Source: Gamarada debralockiae (lineage: Eukaryota > Ascomycota > Leotiomycetes > Helotiales > Hyphodiscaceae). From it: a stretch of 64,000 bases of DNA. The position numbers and the translations under genes are program-made. Shown in pieces: positions 24,352 to 37,335 of the stretch (positions are counted from its first letter, which is position 1; every line of letters begins with the position of its first letter). Location: positions 1 through 64,000 of the forward strand of contig NXFV01000865.1 of the NCBI GenBank assembly GCA_002803225.1. The letters run 5' to 3'. The notes under the pieces were generated by a model that saw only the letters and a program-made list of their open reading frames with translations, was not told where the DNA came from and did no database searches.

Positions 24352-24904
24352 TTTTTGGTGTTGATTACCCGAATGTGGTCGCGGAGGGATGTTTTGATCG
24401 AACGCAGAGGGAATGTGCGGGTACGAAAGATCAGTTGAGGTTGAGCTCAATGGATTGCTTATTCCTTTAAGATGTACGCTCGGGTCTCACAGACTCCAAA
24501 ATAATGTCTGTGGAGAATTTGTTTGCATTTCACAACGGCTCTGCCGTCGTTAAGAGAGGTCATACCAATGTGGGGTACCCTTAACTTTTTAGCGCAGAAT
24601 TGCGTGATTACTCGTTAAAGGCGTGGTGACGCCTCACTTCTGAGTCAATATTATCATGACCCAAGTGTTCAGGGGAACAGGAGCGGGAGACGAGACCAGA
24701 GTTCAGGAGGGGTATTATGTACGTATTGGAGAGTCTCCCTTTCTCTTCTTTCTCATAACTTCCACCGAAGGGAATCTATGTACCGAACTGCCCCAACGAA
24801 TCTTCGTCCCGAAGTTCTCTACGCTATGACCACCAAAACGCCTATCCTATCCCTATGATACACGATCAATCGTCACCATCTGGCCCCTTTCCAATTCGGT
24901 CCCT
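24352..24904. other. Intergenic spacer
   Basis: This holds the promoter side of the cystathionine lyase gene and the 3' side of the Msp1 gene; both are on the minus strand. No other gene was seen. Confidence 0.5.
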
Positions 24905-26325
24905 TTAATCCATCGACTCTGCAACGGTCTCATTGTCCTCGACATCCTCATATTCATCACTAGACCCTTCGGGCTTCTTCTTCTGGACCTTCTTGCTGGA
25001 ATGTCGCGCATGATTGTCCTTGATGATTTGGCCACCTCCTTTTCGCCCGAAGAAGTCTTCCGTTCTCACACCGCGAACAGCTTCAGGCTTCACACCCGCC
25101 ATCGCCACACCTCTCTCTCGTTGCTCCTTGATGAATTCCCTGACAGGCACCATTGCTGCATCTCTACATGCTTCCTTAATGTCACTCCCTGACATCCCAG
25201 CCATAACCCGGGTCAAATACTCGATATCGAAGTTCTCTGGATCGGTCTTCGTGTCCTTCAGAATGAGTTTGAGGATTCGTCGTCGCTGTGAGTTGGAAGG
25301 TAAAGAAACTGGGAATTTCTTGGGCATTCTTCGTAAAATAGCCTCGTCGATGTCCTGTATGCGGTTCGTTGCACCCAGAATCATGATCCTAGCAGGAAGG
25401 CCAGCCTCATTTGATGACGTTAAGCCGTCCCAGAGCGTCATAAATCTATAAAATGTTAGACAAGCCTTTGCATGACTAGATATTACTTACTCTGCCTTCA
25501 CCATACCGCTTGCCTCATGCTCCCCACTCCGCCTTTGACCAAGGACAGCATCAATTTCGTCGATGAAGACAATACTGGGCTGTAACTTTCGTGCCAAAGA
25601 GAATACCGCTCTAACAAGCTTGTTTGAATCTCCGTACCACTTCTCAGTCAGGGTCGAAATGTGCAAATTGATGAAGCATGCTCCACTCTCATGGGCCAGT
25701 GCCTTTGCAAGCATGGTTTTGCCACAGCCAGGAGGCCCATATAATAGAACGCCCGAGGGAGCGGCCAGAAGAGGTGATGAATGCGAGTATAGATGAGGCA
25801 TAGTCAAGGGGTATATAACTGATTCTTTGAGTTCTTCGATGATATCCTCGAGGCCACCGATATCTGTACCTTATTAGCCTATACTCCAAGTCTTTCAAGT
25901 TGGAGACCGTACCTTCGAAGCCAACGGGTATGTCCTCTGGAGCAACAAGTTCCATCGCTATTTGATTCTCATACTGATCAAGTTGCAAGTCCTCTTTCCG
26001 TGGTCGCCGCACATTGTTTCCCCCCTTCTCAGACTCATCATCGTCAGAATCCGAGTCGCCTCGTAATCGATCTATCCTTCGCAGGTTTGCTGCAGCTCTG
26101 ACTCGTGCCTGTTCATGTTGTTCTTTCTCGGGATCGGCCGCTGTAGGTAGGCTTGCGATAACATTCTTTGTAAAATAGAATATCATGGAGGTCTGCACAA
26201 GAACCAGAATTAGTCAAACACTTTTTTGGGTGGAAAGGAGGTGGAAAGAGATCGTTTCTTACAGAGACTACCAGAAGGAGGAGATCTTGTAACAGGCCAT
26301 ATTTTCTTCCGCCTCCTTCTCCCAT
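24905..26325 (-). CDS. MSP1: Msp1/ATAD1-type mitochondrial outer-membrane AAA ATPase
   Basis: Four exons, 26325-26263, 26192-25913, 25863-25491 and 25445-24905, encode about 418 residues. The N-terminus carries one membrane segment ([11 protein letters not shown] continuing into exon 2 as TSMIFYFTK). Walker A is GPPGCGKT at residues 157-164 and Walker B is IVFIDEID near 212-219. A pore-loop KWYGDS and the GATNR/RRMPKKF region follow. The C-terminus is a charged tail of Lys, Asp and Glu. Msp1 extracts mistargeted tail-anchored proteins from the mitochondrial outer membrane. The N-terminal anchor, the single AAA module and the length fit Msp1 rather than other meiotic-clade AAA proteins. The gene is divergent from the Pcs1 gene, with about 460 bp between start codons. 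An acidic Asp/Glu/Ser insert (DSDSDDDE) sits between anchor and AAA domain. Confidence 0.9.
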
Positions 26326-26784
26326 CGTGAGATGCGGTAAATGATTACGTTCTTGACTCTAAAGTAAAATGTATGAAGTCTGAGGTATCATACAATGTAG
26401 GTGCTTCAGATGGTTTGAATGAATGAGAGCAGCCTTGCAGAACTCGCGACCTCTTCAGAAGTTACGCCACGATGGACAGCCTGCAACTGAACGATGATGT
26501 GGTTTGGTTGCAAGGTTATTCAGCTTTGGCAGGGGGCGGGTAGAAGCTAAGCCGTTTTAGGTTGTTTACTTTGGGCGGAAGTCGCAACCCACAAACTATT
26601 CCCCTCCACTTTTCTTATCCCAGCATCAATCACGAACACCAAAATCCTAGGCTGATATCACGCGCATGATCGCTGATAATTGATATTGCTTTTCGCAGAG
26701 CAGTTGCTCAATTTAATTGAAGAAATAAAATCAATTGCGCACACCGATCCGCGTTCTCGCGTCCACCTCGACGACTATCTCTCG
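26326..26784. promoter_or_regulatory. Shared divergent upstream region, Msp1/Pcs1
   Basis: About 460 bp separate the two divergent start codons and must hold both promoters. I see no unambiguous TATA box or known operator. Part of the right side (26680-26784) is open in the Pcs1 frame but has no in-frame ATG, so it is probably 5' UTR. Confidence 0.45.
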
Positions 26785-28310
26785 ATGTCGCGATCCAAGT
26801 ACGGCCATTCGACACTGTCAGGATTGATCGATTCTGATTCAGACGGCGCGCGATTTGTCGAAGCAATGCCGACTCCAGATTCTGCGGCGGAGAATAGAGC
26901 GCCTGCGAAGAAGGCGCGTGGAAGGCCCAAAACCGCTCCTGCCAAAGTCACGAAAACAAGAGCTCCCGCCCGTCGTCTAAGCGGTCGTCTAATGGCAAAG
27001 GCAAAGGCAGTGGAGCCAGCACTGGCGAAAACGAAGAGGAAGGCCCTGGCGGATAAGACGAATCACCGGGTTGCCGACGATACAGAGGAGATTGACGAAT
27101 TCGAACAAAACGAGGATGCTGAGATGGAAGATGAGTTAGACGCTACGGTCATTGCATTAAAGGAGAATAAGCCACAAGCGACGAAGAGGAAGGCACCCAC
27201 TAGACGAGGAGTTACAAAGAAGAAAGCCCCCGCCAAACGCGCAGCACCGATGGAGAAGTCGCCGGTAGTGCTCGAGTCACAAGTCCCAGAAATGGAAATT
27301 GAGAACACATGTGGAGAGGAAGAAATCGAGAAGGCTGTGTCCAAGCCGGTTCATATAAGCCGTCCACGAGATCGTTCTCACCCGCGTCAACCTTCGTTAC
27401 AACGGCGCCGTGCAGGAAGTACATCCGACACAGAACGGAGCGATCCTGCCCTCAGACGAAAGCTTGGAGAGATAACCAAGAAATACGAAAGTCTCAATGT
27501 CAAGTACCAGGACCTCCGAGAGATTGGCCTCAAGGAAGCAGAGCGAAATTTCGAGCGCCTTAAGAAGAAGAGCGAGGAGGGAACAGCTAGTAAGTTTTGG
27601 CACGCCTTTCGGGAATATACTTACTTACTCTCTACAGAGTCTGAGAAGCTGATTGCCTCACTCAAAGGCGATGTGGCTGCCCATTCTTCATCAGCTAAGG
27701 AGTCACGAGAGCTGAAGAAGAAGGTTCAATCCCAGGCCGCAGAAATTTCAGCCCTTCAAAGTCAGATTGCTCAACTGACTGCGTCTGTTGCACAAGCTCA
27801 ATCCGAGAACAAGACATTGTCCGCCAAGCTTGCTGCGAACCGTAATGCCGCTGCAGAAAGTGCAAACACTAAAGCTCCAGGCACCGCTTTTAAGCCCAAC
27901 GGTGGTATTCGTATGATGGGAGGTACAGACGCGGCGGCCCAATTGAAGGAGTACCTTTATAGTGACCTCACTGGCTTGATTATTCGGAACGTCAAGCAGG
28001 AAGCTGAGGACGACGTGTTTGATTGCATTCAGACTGGTCGAAATGGCAGTAAGTTTCCCAATCGTTCGGTGGCCTGACTGATTACTAACTGGAAGTAGCG
28101 CTTCATTTCAAGCTTGCTGTTACGAATGACAAGAGTGCAGATCGTTATGAAGATGCGACATGTTCTTACGTTCCACAACTAGATCCAAACAGAGATAAGG
28201 ATTTGATGGAGCTGCTCCCGGATTATCTTGTAGAGGAGATCACGTTCCCAAGACCACAAGCTGCAAGATTCTATGCACGAGTTGGCAAGGCTTTGACTGA
28301 GCAGGCTTAA
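26785..28310 (+). CDS. PCS1: Csm1/Pcs1 monopolin-complex subunit
   Basis: Three exons, 26785-27589, 27638-28048 and 28099-28310, encode about 475 residues. Both introns are in phase 1 (48 and 50 nt). The first is a multiple of three without stops, so retention would still give protein. The start ATG 26785 opens MSRSKYGHSTLSGL. The N-terminal half is basic, with Lys/Arg/Pro/Ala-rich, AT-hook-like and nuclear-localisation-like stretches (KKARGRPK, TKRKAPTRR). Coiled coils lie near residues 240-280 and 290-350. The C-terminal globular domain (LKEYLYSDLTGLIIRNV, then NGTLHFKLAV and YVPQLDP) is the Csm1/Pcs1 fold. The protein clamps kinetochore microtubule sites at centromeres and acts at rDNA in yeast. 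The assignment rests on the C-terminal domain and overall layout. Confidence 0.88.
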
Positions 28311-28857
28311 GGGGTATTTGAGGACGAGATCTGGGGCATTAGCATTGGGAGAGGCGTTTGGAGTGAAAAGGGTGTGGGAAATGGTTGTCAGAGTCATGGC
28401 GTTGGTATCCGTGATAAAATCATACTTCTTTTTTTTAACCGTACTATACCTAGTTATTGTTTCTTCAGAACATACGAGTTGATATGACCTTAATCATCCA
28501 ATTCCCATCTGTGTCGAATTCCAATCAATTGAATCAAGCTGCTCAGCCTCCCCCTGACCCCTAATCGCGTACTTAAGCCCGAAATAGAATGCAGCTAAAT
28601 TTTCTCGGCAAAATGACATGTGCCATCCATGCCGGTCACAATTCGTGGATCAAAATTAAGTACGGATGGACCTGACGATTTCTACAGAGGACGACGTATT
28701 CTTCTTCAACAAATATTTACACATTATTTTGTCCATCCAACGGACCCGACACTCCTTTGAAACTTCCAGATGAGATAAAGACAAATAATCCAGGACGAGG
28801 AGCTTTTCGAAGGTTGACGCGGCATCGTACATCGATCCGAGAGACACAGGAATTAAC
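28311..28857. other. Intergenic spacer
   Basis: This is the 3' region of the Pcs1 gene and the upstream region of the Mcd4 gene, with a T run near 28430. Nothing else is seen. Confidence 0.5.
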
Positions 28858-31800
28858 ATGGCTCGAGTCAATCGATTTGGCTTTTTGGCCATTGCGGTAG
28901 CTTTCCATTTGGTTTATATCTGGTCCATATTCGACATCTATTTCGTTAGTCCTGTGGTGTCTGGCATGCGCGAATTCCAAGTGGAGAGGCCAGATGGAGT
29001 TGAAGCTCCTGCGAAACGATTGGTGCTCTTTGTTGGTTTGTTCACCCTCAACCCCTCAGAATGGTATGTGCAGTTACTGATGATTGAAATGAATAGGGGA
29101 TGGTCTTCGAGCAGACAAAGCCTTCCAATCCTTTCCAGAACCACACCCCAAAAGTGAAGCGGATCTTGTCCCACGACCACTTGCGCCTTTTTTACGCTCG
29201 CGCGTCCTCGAACATGGAACCTTTGGTGTATCGCATACTCGAGTTCCTACAGAATCTAGACCAGGACATGTAGCTCTGATAGCGGGGCTTTATGAGGATG
29301 TCTCAGCAGTTACTACAGGATGGAAACTCAATCCTGTCAACTTCGATAGTGTTTTCAACCGGAGCAGACATACTTGGAGTTGGGGAAGCCCGGATATTTT
29401 ACCAATGTTTCAGTTGGGTGCTGTGCCTGGACGGGTGGATGCCTTTACATACGCCGCGAAGAAAGAGGACTTTTCACAAGATGGTGTACACTTGGATATT
29501 TGGGTGTTTGATAGAGTTAAGGCTCTTTTTGCGAACGCTGCGAAGAATGCCACTCTCGATGCGGCTTTGAGACAAGATAAATCTGTGTTCTTTCTCCATC
29601 TCCTGGGTTTGGATACGAATGGGCATGCAAAGAGACCTTATTCGAAGGAGTATCTTAATAATATCAAGGTTGTGGACGAAGGGATCAAGGAGATCACTAA
29701 GATTGTCGACGACTTCTACAATGACGGCAAGACGGCATACGTGTTTACGGCAGACCACGGGATGAGTGACTGGGGTAGTCATGGCGATGGTCATCCCGAC
29801 AATACTCGAACGCCTCTGATTGCGTGGGGTTCAGGAGTCGCAAAGCCTATCACTACTCCTGGCTCCATTGCTCCAGGTCATGACGAGCTATCTTCAGACT
29901 GGGACTTGGATCACATTCAACGACACGACGTTGCACAGGCAGATATTGCGGCTCTAATGGCGTACTTAGCTGGCCTCGAATTTCCAGTCAATTCAGTAGG
30001 CGAACTGCCATTGTCGTACTTGTCGGGAGACATTGCTTCAAAGTCGGAAGCATTTTTGGCCAATGCCAAGGGAATACTGGATATGTACAGGGTCAAGGAG
30101 GAGCTTAAGAAGAAGACCGAATTACGATATCGGCCATTTAAAGCCTTTAGCGATGACGAGCATTCTGTAGAGCACCGATTTGCTGCAATCAGAACACTCA
30201 TTGACCAAGGCAAACACGAAAAAGCGATCCAGGAAACGGCAGCACTCGTCAAGATCGGTCTTGAGGGTCTCCGATACCTTCAAACCTACGACTGGCTCTT
30301 CCTCCGAGCCCTCATCACAATTGGATATCTGGGATGGATCGCGTTTGCGCTTACGACCGTCATCGACCTCCACGTACTTCACGGCAAGACCGAGACGTCA
30401 AGAGACCTCATGGGAACGATTTTCTTCTCTTCCATTCTTGTATTACTTTACGCTTCTTTCATTGTATCGAAATCGCCTCTTACATATTATGCATATGCCA
30501 TCTTCCCAGTGGCCTTCTGGGAAGAGGTCTACGCAAGACGGGGTTCACTGGCGAAAGGAAGAAAAGCATTATTCGGCGACATCACATCCGCGGGCGGGCT
30601 TGTCATGTTGACATTGAAGGCTGCCATTTTTGTGGGTCTTATAGAATGTCTTGTGAGTCCCTTCGTATCCCCCAAATTTGTTCTCACTGACGTTTTACAG
30701 GCATTGGGCTACATTTATCGGGAGGTCTTTTCTGTCATATTCGTTGCTGCTGCATTCTGGCCTGCATTTTATGGAATGCAATTTCTGCGAGAAAATAAAT
30801 CTCTCGTTGGAACATGGATCACAGCTTGCCTAACGATGAGCTCTTTCACCTTGCTACCTGCGATGAAGGTCGAGGACTTGACTCTCGTGTAAGTGAAAAT
30901 TCTCTCTGTAGGATGCTTTTCTCTAACGTAAGAAAATAGTTTATCAGGAGGCTTCCTTATGGCCGCCATCGGTGTAATATATCTCGCGTTCGAGAAAAAG
31001 TTACTTGCGAAGTCTGGGCTGGCAGGCGATTCAACGGCACCGGCTGACAACGTGTTGTCTCGGTCGCTGGTTGGCGTGCAGGTAAGAAGTGCACTCAACC
31101 ACGTCAAGACCGCTTCTAACGTGAGATAGATCGGCTTCATTGTTCTAGCTATGGCTGTCACGCGCTCGAGCGTGATTTCCCTGCAGGCAAAACAGGGACT
31201 TCCTAAGGGAAACCAAATAGTAGGATGGTTTATACTTGGTATGGAATTCCTGCCTCGTTCTTGAAGCTGTTTATTTACGTTTGATAGTGCTGTCGTTGCT
31301 CATGCCATTTGCACACCGCTTGCAACCCAATAATCACTACCTACATCGGTTGATGGTCATCTTCCTGACATTTGCGCCAATTTTCGTCATCCTGACTATC
31401 TCCTACGAAGGCCTCTTCTATCTAGGGTTCTGTGTTACCTTGATCACCTGGGTACGCCTCGAACATGCTGTCTTCGTTTTCTCGAAACCCCAAACACCGG
31501 CATCTACCACTCAGACAAACGGAACACCAGTCGTGCCAACCGCATTGACGTCCTCACCCTTTAGGTCACTTACCTTAGCAGACGCTCGAGTGTCTCTGTT
31601 CTTCCTCACACTCCTCCAATCTGCGTTCTTCAGCACCGGAAATGTTGCCTCCGTCTCCTCTTTCAGTCTAGACAGCGTCGCCCGACTTGTCCCAATCTTC
31701 GATCCCTTCTCCCAAGGAGCACTCCTCATACTCAAACTCATGATTCCCTTCGCGCTCATCTCTGCAAACCTCGGGATCCTCAACAAGAGATTAGGTGTTG

Positions 31801-32111
31801 CACCATCAGCACTCTTCATGTTGGTGATTGCAATCAGTGATTTCCTAACCCTTCATTTCTTCTGGGTAGTAAAGGACGAAGGAAGTTGGCTGGAGATCGG
31901 CTCGACTATAAGTCATTTCTTCATCGCCAGTCTACTGTGTATATTCGTGGCAGCTCTGGAGGGAGTTAGCGAGATGCTTATTGCGGGGGTGGAGGTAGAA
32001 GATGGGGATATATCAAGGCTGACCAAGGAAAAAGAGATAGGCGGGGTTGTCACGAACGGGCAGGCTGGGAAGCCACGTGTGGCTAATGGGAATGGAAAGA
32101 AAAGTACATAG
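28858..32111 (+). CDS. MCD4: GPI ethanolamine-phosphate transferase 1 (Mcd4/PIG-N)
   Basis: Six exons, 28858-29035, 29097-30652, 30701-30888, 30940-31081, 31130-31238 and 31288-32111, encode about 998 residues, the usual length for the family. One N-terminal membrane segment ([17 protein letters not shown]) leads into the lumenal alkaline-phosphatase-like domain. That domain has LFVGDGLRAD (metal-binding Asp; split by intron 1), VPTESRPGH with the candidate nucleophile Thr, and [19 protein letters not shown] with metal ligands. The C-terminal half has many membrane segments from about residue 450. The enzyme adds phosphoethanolamine to the first mannose of the GPI precursor in the ER and is essential in yeast. 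All five intron phases check. The C-terminal cytosolic tail ends Asn-Gly-Lys-Lys-Ser-Thr. Confidence 0.93.
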
Positions 32112-34125
32112 ACTTTAAGATACGTCCCTTAGGGATGCGCGATTGTAAGATCTTGGAAGAATCGATATACGGCTCCTCGCGGATAATTTCCGAGAAAGGT
32201 CCTTGATGATTTGTTGAGCTTGCTAGGGCAGCGTGAGGACTGTGGAATCGCATAGGCCACACTTAATTAAACTCGAAGGGGAAATTCGAACCTCGAGATG
32301 ACCTGAGTTACAAATAACTAGCCAGATAGTTGAAGTTTTTGGATGTTGTTTGATTTACATCTTCGAGAATCAGGATCCAATCCAACTGTTGCTTTAGTGC
32401 TTATAGGTATTCTACTACTTCCTCTCAACGATTGGACACTGAATGAAGTCTGAAGAAACTTTCACGGGAAACACAAGTTCCATACGAAGTACACTAATGT
32501 CTTAGAGCTTTGAAGCTAGTGAAGCAATGTCGACCGCAGTATTGCTACTACATCTGCCATTCCTAGGAGGTTCCTTACCCCGTGGTACAAGATCTATCGA
32601 GATGTTCCCATGATCTTATCCAAGCCGAGATCAATAAGGCGGTAGCCGCCTAAATGCTTCTACTTATCCACTCTTTCAAGTACCGGAGTCAAATTAGTTC
32701 CCATATACCTTGTTATGGGATTGTCCACGGCTTCTTCCAACCTCCATTGGCTCCAGGTCTTCCCCGGAACCTGACCTCATCCGAGCAATTTTCAGCGACA
32801 AAAATGTCTGTCACAGGCCTCCCGTGACGTTTTATATATCTCCGGACCGGTGCGTACTGCAATCTATCATAATACAGTTCAAAAGTCTGATCTGACGCAA
32901 CTGTAAAGGACACCGGATGGCTGCAAGTCAAAAATGTCAAATCAAATATTCGTTGGTGAAACAAAAGCGAATTCCATATAGTGGACCGAGGCATCTCCAG
33001 ATTCGGCATGAGAGCGCCATGCGGCGCGCAGCCGCGTCGAATCTGTGGCATGCAACACCCCGATCCGCGTTTAGTTAATATGGGGTACCTGCGGGTATGG
33101 GGAACTTGCGGGAGGGGGTGGAAGGCATTACGGAGAGTGAGACTGTGAGGCTTGGGAATGCGGAGGGGAAGGGACGGGAGAAGTAGGAAAGGAGTTTGAG
33201 ATGGGGAGGGTTGATCTTATTTAGGGGTGTTATGCGAGGAGTATTGGTGAAACTACGACTCTGCCACCGCCACCCCTTCCTCCTGAACAAGGACAGGGTC
33301 CTCCACATTTTGAGAAACATCAGCATCCTTCAGGCTTCAACCTTCTTTTTCCCTCCGTCCTCAACCTGCCTACCTTGCTAGAAGAGACAACAGTGAGACA
33401 CAGATGTAAAGTGGGCTGAAGTGGGGAGGTCACACGAGCTTGTACTGTTTCCTCCTTGGAAGGGGCTTGATGGTGCTTGATGTCTTTTAGCATAAGAGAC
33501 GCGGGTTTGCCTAAGTCGATGATAGTCGGATAGTGATCTGCCCGGCTCTCGACTGCCTTGTAACCCTAAGACTTCCCGTTGATCTACACTACTACCATTT
33601 CCCTCTGGGCCTCTCGACCATCGTTGACTGGATTACTGGATTCAGGGCACATCACATCTAGAATTGTAGCCTTTCCAACCCGATATCTCCCATCGTACGG
33701 GAACTGTGCCGCCGAAAGGCTGGTGTGGGGTACTTACACAGCAGTCTTACTGTCTCTTTTAATGATTTCGATACCCAACTACTCTTCTCGATGAGACAGA
33801 CACCAACAACCCTCGATATTGAATTGAAGATACAGCCATTGTTTTGTTTTACTGCAAGCGGCTGAAAGGAATAATTGCACCCCGCAATCAACGGTGAGTG
33901 AATGAACGAACGCATTTCGTCCGTTTTGCTTATTCCCCAGTTTCTCTGACGCTTTTAGTTCGGCAAAACTTCTAGGCGCCTCATTGGTTTGACTCGTCCC
34001 TTTCACCAGCACTCATCAACCAAAACCCCCCGCCATTCAGGAAACCACCACCTCCTCGACATCACGACAACGACGACAATACGACCGACGAACATAAGCT
34101 GCGAATGAGTAGAGCATAGCCCATC
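32112..34125. other. 2 kb intergenic, promoter side of the FarA-type gene
   Basis: No convincing coding frame is present. A long regulatory region before a Zn2Cys6 gene is plausible. CT-rich stretches lie near 33270-33370 and CA/CGAC-rich sequence near 34020-34090, just before the start. Confidence 0.45.
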
Positions 34126-37100
34126 ATGGATATGGCGACCGACCAGCAGGGAGCGCCCGCGATTTACAGCGGTGCGACGATGTCCAGTCAAGCACCGCCA
34201 GGATCCAATAGTGCGCCGTCGAGTCAAACACCTGGCCATCCTAGTTTCAGAAGGTTCGTGGAAGGTTCGCGCATATTTATAAGGAGTCCCTGACTGACGT
34301 TTTGGAAGGCAACGTGCATCAAGAGCTTGTGAGGTGAGTGAAGCCGTCCCTTACATTTGTATGGAAACCTTGCTGGATCTTAGCCGAGGCACCGAGGACG
34401 TGAATGTAAGAAACGGAAAGCTGATCACGTATCATTCCACAGACATGCCAGTGAGTTCACGATTCGCGGGGCAATTCCTCCAATGTCGTTTCCGTATAGA
34501 GTAATTTACTTACATTCCGGTTTTCCACAGCGCGAGAAAGGTAATACTCCTCACTACGCCCGATTAATGGGGTTGCGATCCATGCTTGAAGCTTGATTGT
34601 TGACATGCCATAGGTTCGATGCGACGCCGCGAGTCTAGGAGTGGTAAGGCAGACCCCTCATTCTCATCTCAACTTATGCTGCAATATGGAAAGTTGACTC
34701 CGAGATACTTCAGCCTTGCACCAACTGCGTTGCTTTCTCCATAGAATGCAAGATCCCAACTCCCAAGCGAAAAAAGACCCAAAGTGGAAAACAGAAGGAC
34801 TCTGATAGGTATGGGCATGGGGAACCCTTCACATGGCTCGCCTACTGACCCGGACAGTGACCGAGGTGATGCAGTTGACGAACGATCCCCTCGAAATGAC
34901 TCCCCTGGAGGTCCTCGAAGCACCAGCGTATTCAATTCTACGGATGGCACACCTCCCACATCACTCACCGAAGCACAGTATCGACAGCGCGAGGGCGACG
35001 AAGGAACATATGCTCAATTCATGAAGCCGAAATTCACAAGAGCGCCTATTAAGGAGGCTGGTAGGGTGGCATACTTGGGCGAATCCTCGAATTTGACGTT
35101 ACTCGTTCACGACAGACATGGCACGGCGGATGTTGTACACTATCCCTTACCAGAGAACGTTAGGGGGTCGCGAGCCAGGTTGACGGAATTGGACAACGTA
35201 GAGATCGATATTCTACACCAACGAGGCGCCTTCCTCCTCCCTCCGAGGGCTCTTTGCGATGAGCTGGTGGATTCATACTTCAGATGGGTTGCTCCGATTG
35301 TTCCAGTCATCAACCGAACCCGATTTATGAGACAATATCGAGACTCGAAAAATCCTCCATCTCTTCTTTTGCTGCAGGCTATACTGCTAGCTGGTTCCAG
35401 AGTTTGCACGAATCCCCAGCTCATGGATGCCAATGGATCGACTACTCCTGCAGCGTTGACGTTTTATAAGCGTGCTAAGGCTCTCTACGATGCAAATTAT
35501 GAGGATGACCGGGTGACCATTGTTCAAGCTCTCGTGCTTATGGGATGGTACTGGGAAGGACCAGAAGATGTTACGAAGAACGTATTCTACTGGAGTAGAG
35601 TTGCTACAATTGTCGCTCAAGGATCTGGAATGCACCGAAGTGTCGAAGGATCCCAACTCAGCCGAGCAGATAAGCGACTGTGGAAGCGAATATGGTGGAC
35701 CCTTTTCACTCGTGATCGGTCAGTTGCTGTTGCTCTAGGCCGACCAGTACACATCAACACGGATGATTCCGACGTTGAGATGGTTTCCGAGGATGACTTC
35801 ATTGAGGTCGAAGAGGACGATGTGAACGAATTTCCGCAAGATCCGCTACACATCCAGTTCTTCCTACAATATGTCAAGTTGTGCGAGATCATGGGACTTG
35901 TTCTCTCACAACAGTATTCCGTGGCCTCAAAAGCTCGTCGCCAGAATGCCATTGACCTCACTCATAGTGATATGGCATTGGCAGACTGGCTCCAAAACTG
36001 TCCCAAGGAGGTTTACTGGGAAATGCCACGACATCATTTCTGGTCTGCTTTACTTCATTCGAACTACTACACCACGCTTTGCCTTCTCCACCGAGCGCAT
36101 ATGCCACCTGCCACGAACCAGAGGGGAGGTAATATGGAAGATAATTCCTACCCTTCACGAAATATTGCTTTCCAAGCGGCCGCTATGATTACGTCGATTA
36201 TCGAGAACCTTTCAGCACATGACGAATTACGCTATTGTCCGGCATTCATTGTTTATAGTCTGTTCTCTGCGCTCATCATGCATGTATATCAGATGAGATC
36301 TTCTGTACCTTCCGTAGTCCAGGCGACTCAAGAGCGGATGAGAGTATGTATGAACGCGTTGAAAGATGTGTCTAGAGTTTGGCTGGTTGCCAAGATGGTA
36401 TATACGCTGTTCGAGTCGATTTTGGGCAATAAGGTTTTGGAAGAACGACTACAGAAAGCTGCGGGGAAGCGTCACAAAAAGATTGCACAGAGCCTTACTC
36501 AAGGTATCAATCAGGCTCAGGTCAAGAGAGAAGATCCAGGAAAGCGAAAATACGACGACATGGCGCTGGATTTCAGCGTGAACAATGGACCAGCACCTCA
36601 GGAGTCATACGAAAGATCGCGGCCACAAACACCAAGTCAGGCACCAGTTGCACCAATGGCAGCGCCACCAATCTCGTCTCCCAACTCAAGACACCAAGAT
36701 ACTTTCATGGGTGGCACAAACTCACGACCTCATACGCGTCCTCCCACCCCTTTCAACCCATCCTTCTCCGTCCCAACTACGCCGCCCGATCTCTACCTCG
36801 TCACTCGGAATTCACCCAACCTCTCACAATCGATCTGGGAGAACTTCCAACCCGATCAACTATTCCCCGAAGGATCAGCAAACATGCAACAAAACCAATT
36901 CTCGCCCTCCCAAACTCACCATAATTTGGATCCGAACCTGATGCCGCAAATGGCTATGCCGCCACAAATGCCAAATCATGGCCAACCATCGCAATCACCT
37001 CAACAAAGAATGCGTGGCATGGGTGGCAGTCCACCTGTACCAAACATGATACAGCCGGGCCAGGTGGGCCCAGCCGGTTATCAAGTGCAGCCTGGCATGT

Positions 37101-37335
37101 GGCAGGGTAATTTCGATCAGCCGATGCATGATGGTGGTCAAGGTCAGAGTCCGAGCGATACTTGGAGTAATACGTCGGCGCAGGCTGTGCCTATGACTAT
37201 GAATGTGGAAGATTGGTATGTCCCCCATCCACCCATCCCCATCCCCCTATACACCAACTTACAACCAGCAGGTTCCAATTCTTTGGAATAAACGGCGATC
37301 TTAGCGGTATGAATGGAGACGTGCCCCTCGCTTGA
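34126..37335 (+). CDS. farA: Zn2Cys6 regulator of the FarA/CTF1 (fatty-acid/cutinase) type
   Basis: Eight exons encode about 905 residues: 34126-34253, 34309-34333, 34443-34450, 34531-34540, 34614-34643, 34714-34808, 34858-37215 and 37272-37335. The zinc cluster is Cys50, 53, 60, 69, 72 and 79 (RACETCHARKVRCD, then VPCTNC, then IEC), followed by the basic linker KIPTPKRKKT. It is spread over five tiny exons of 25, 8, 10, 30 and 95 nt. The fungal transcription-factor domain follows (YFRWVAPIVPVINRTRFM; WKRIWWTLFTRDRSVAVALG). The C-terminal third is Pro/Gln/Met-rich, and the last intron restores an end of WFQFFGING type. In Aspergillus and Fusarium such proteins activate fatty-acid beta-oxidation and cutinase genes. 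The FarA/CTF1 assignment comes from resemblance over the middle domain and is probable. Confidence 0.9.
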
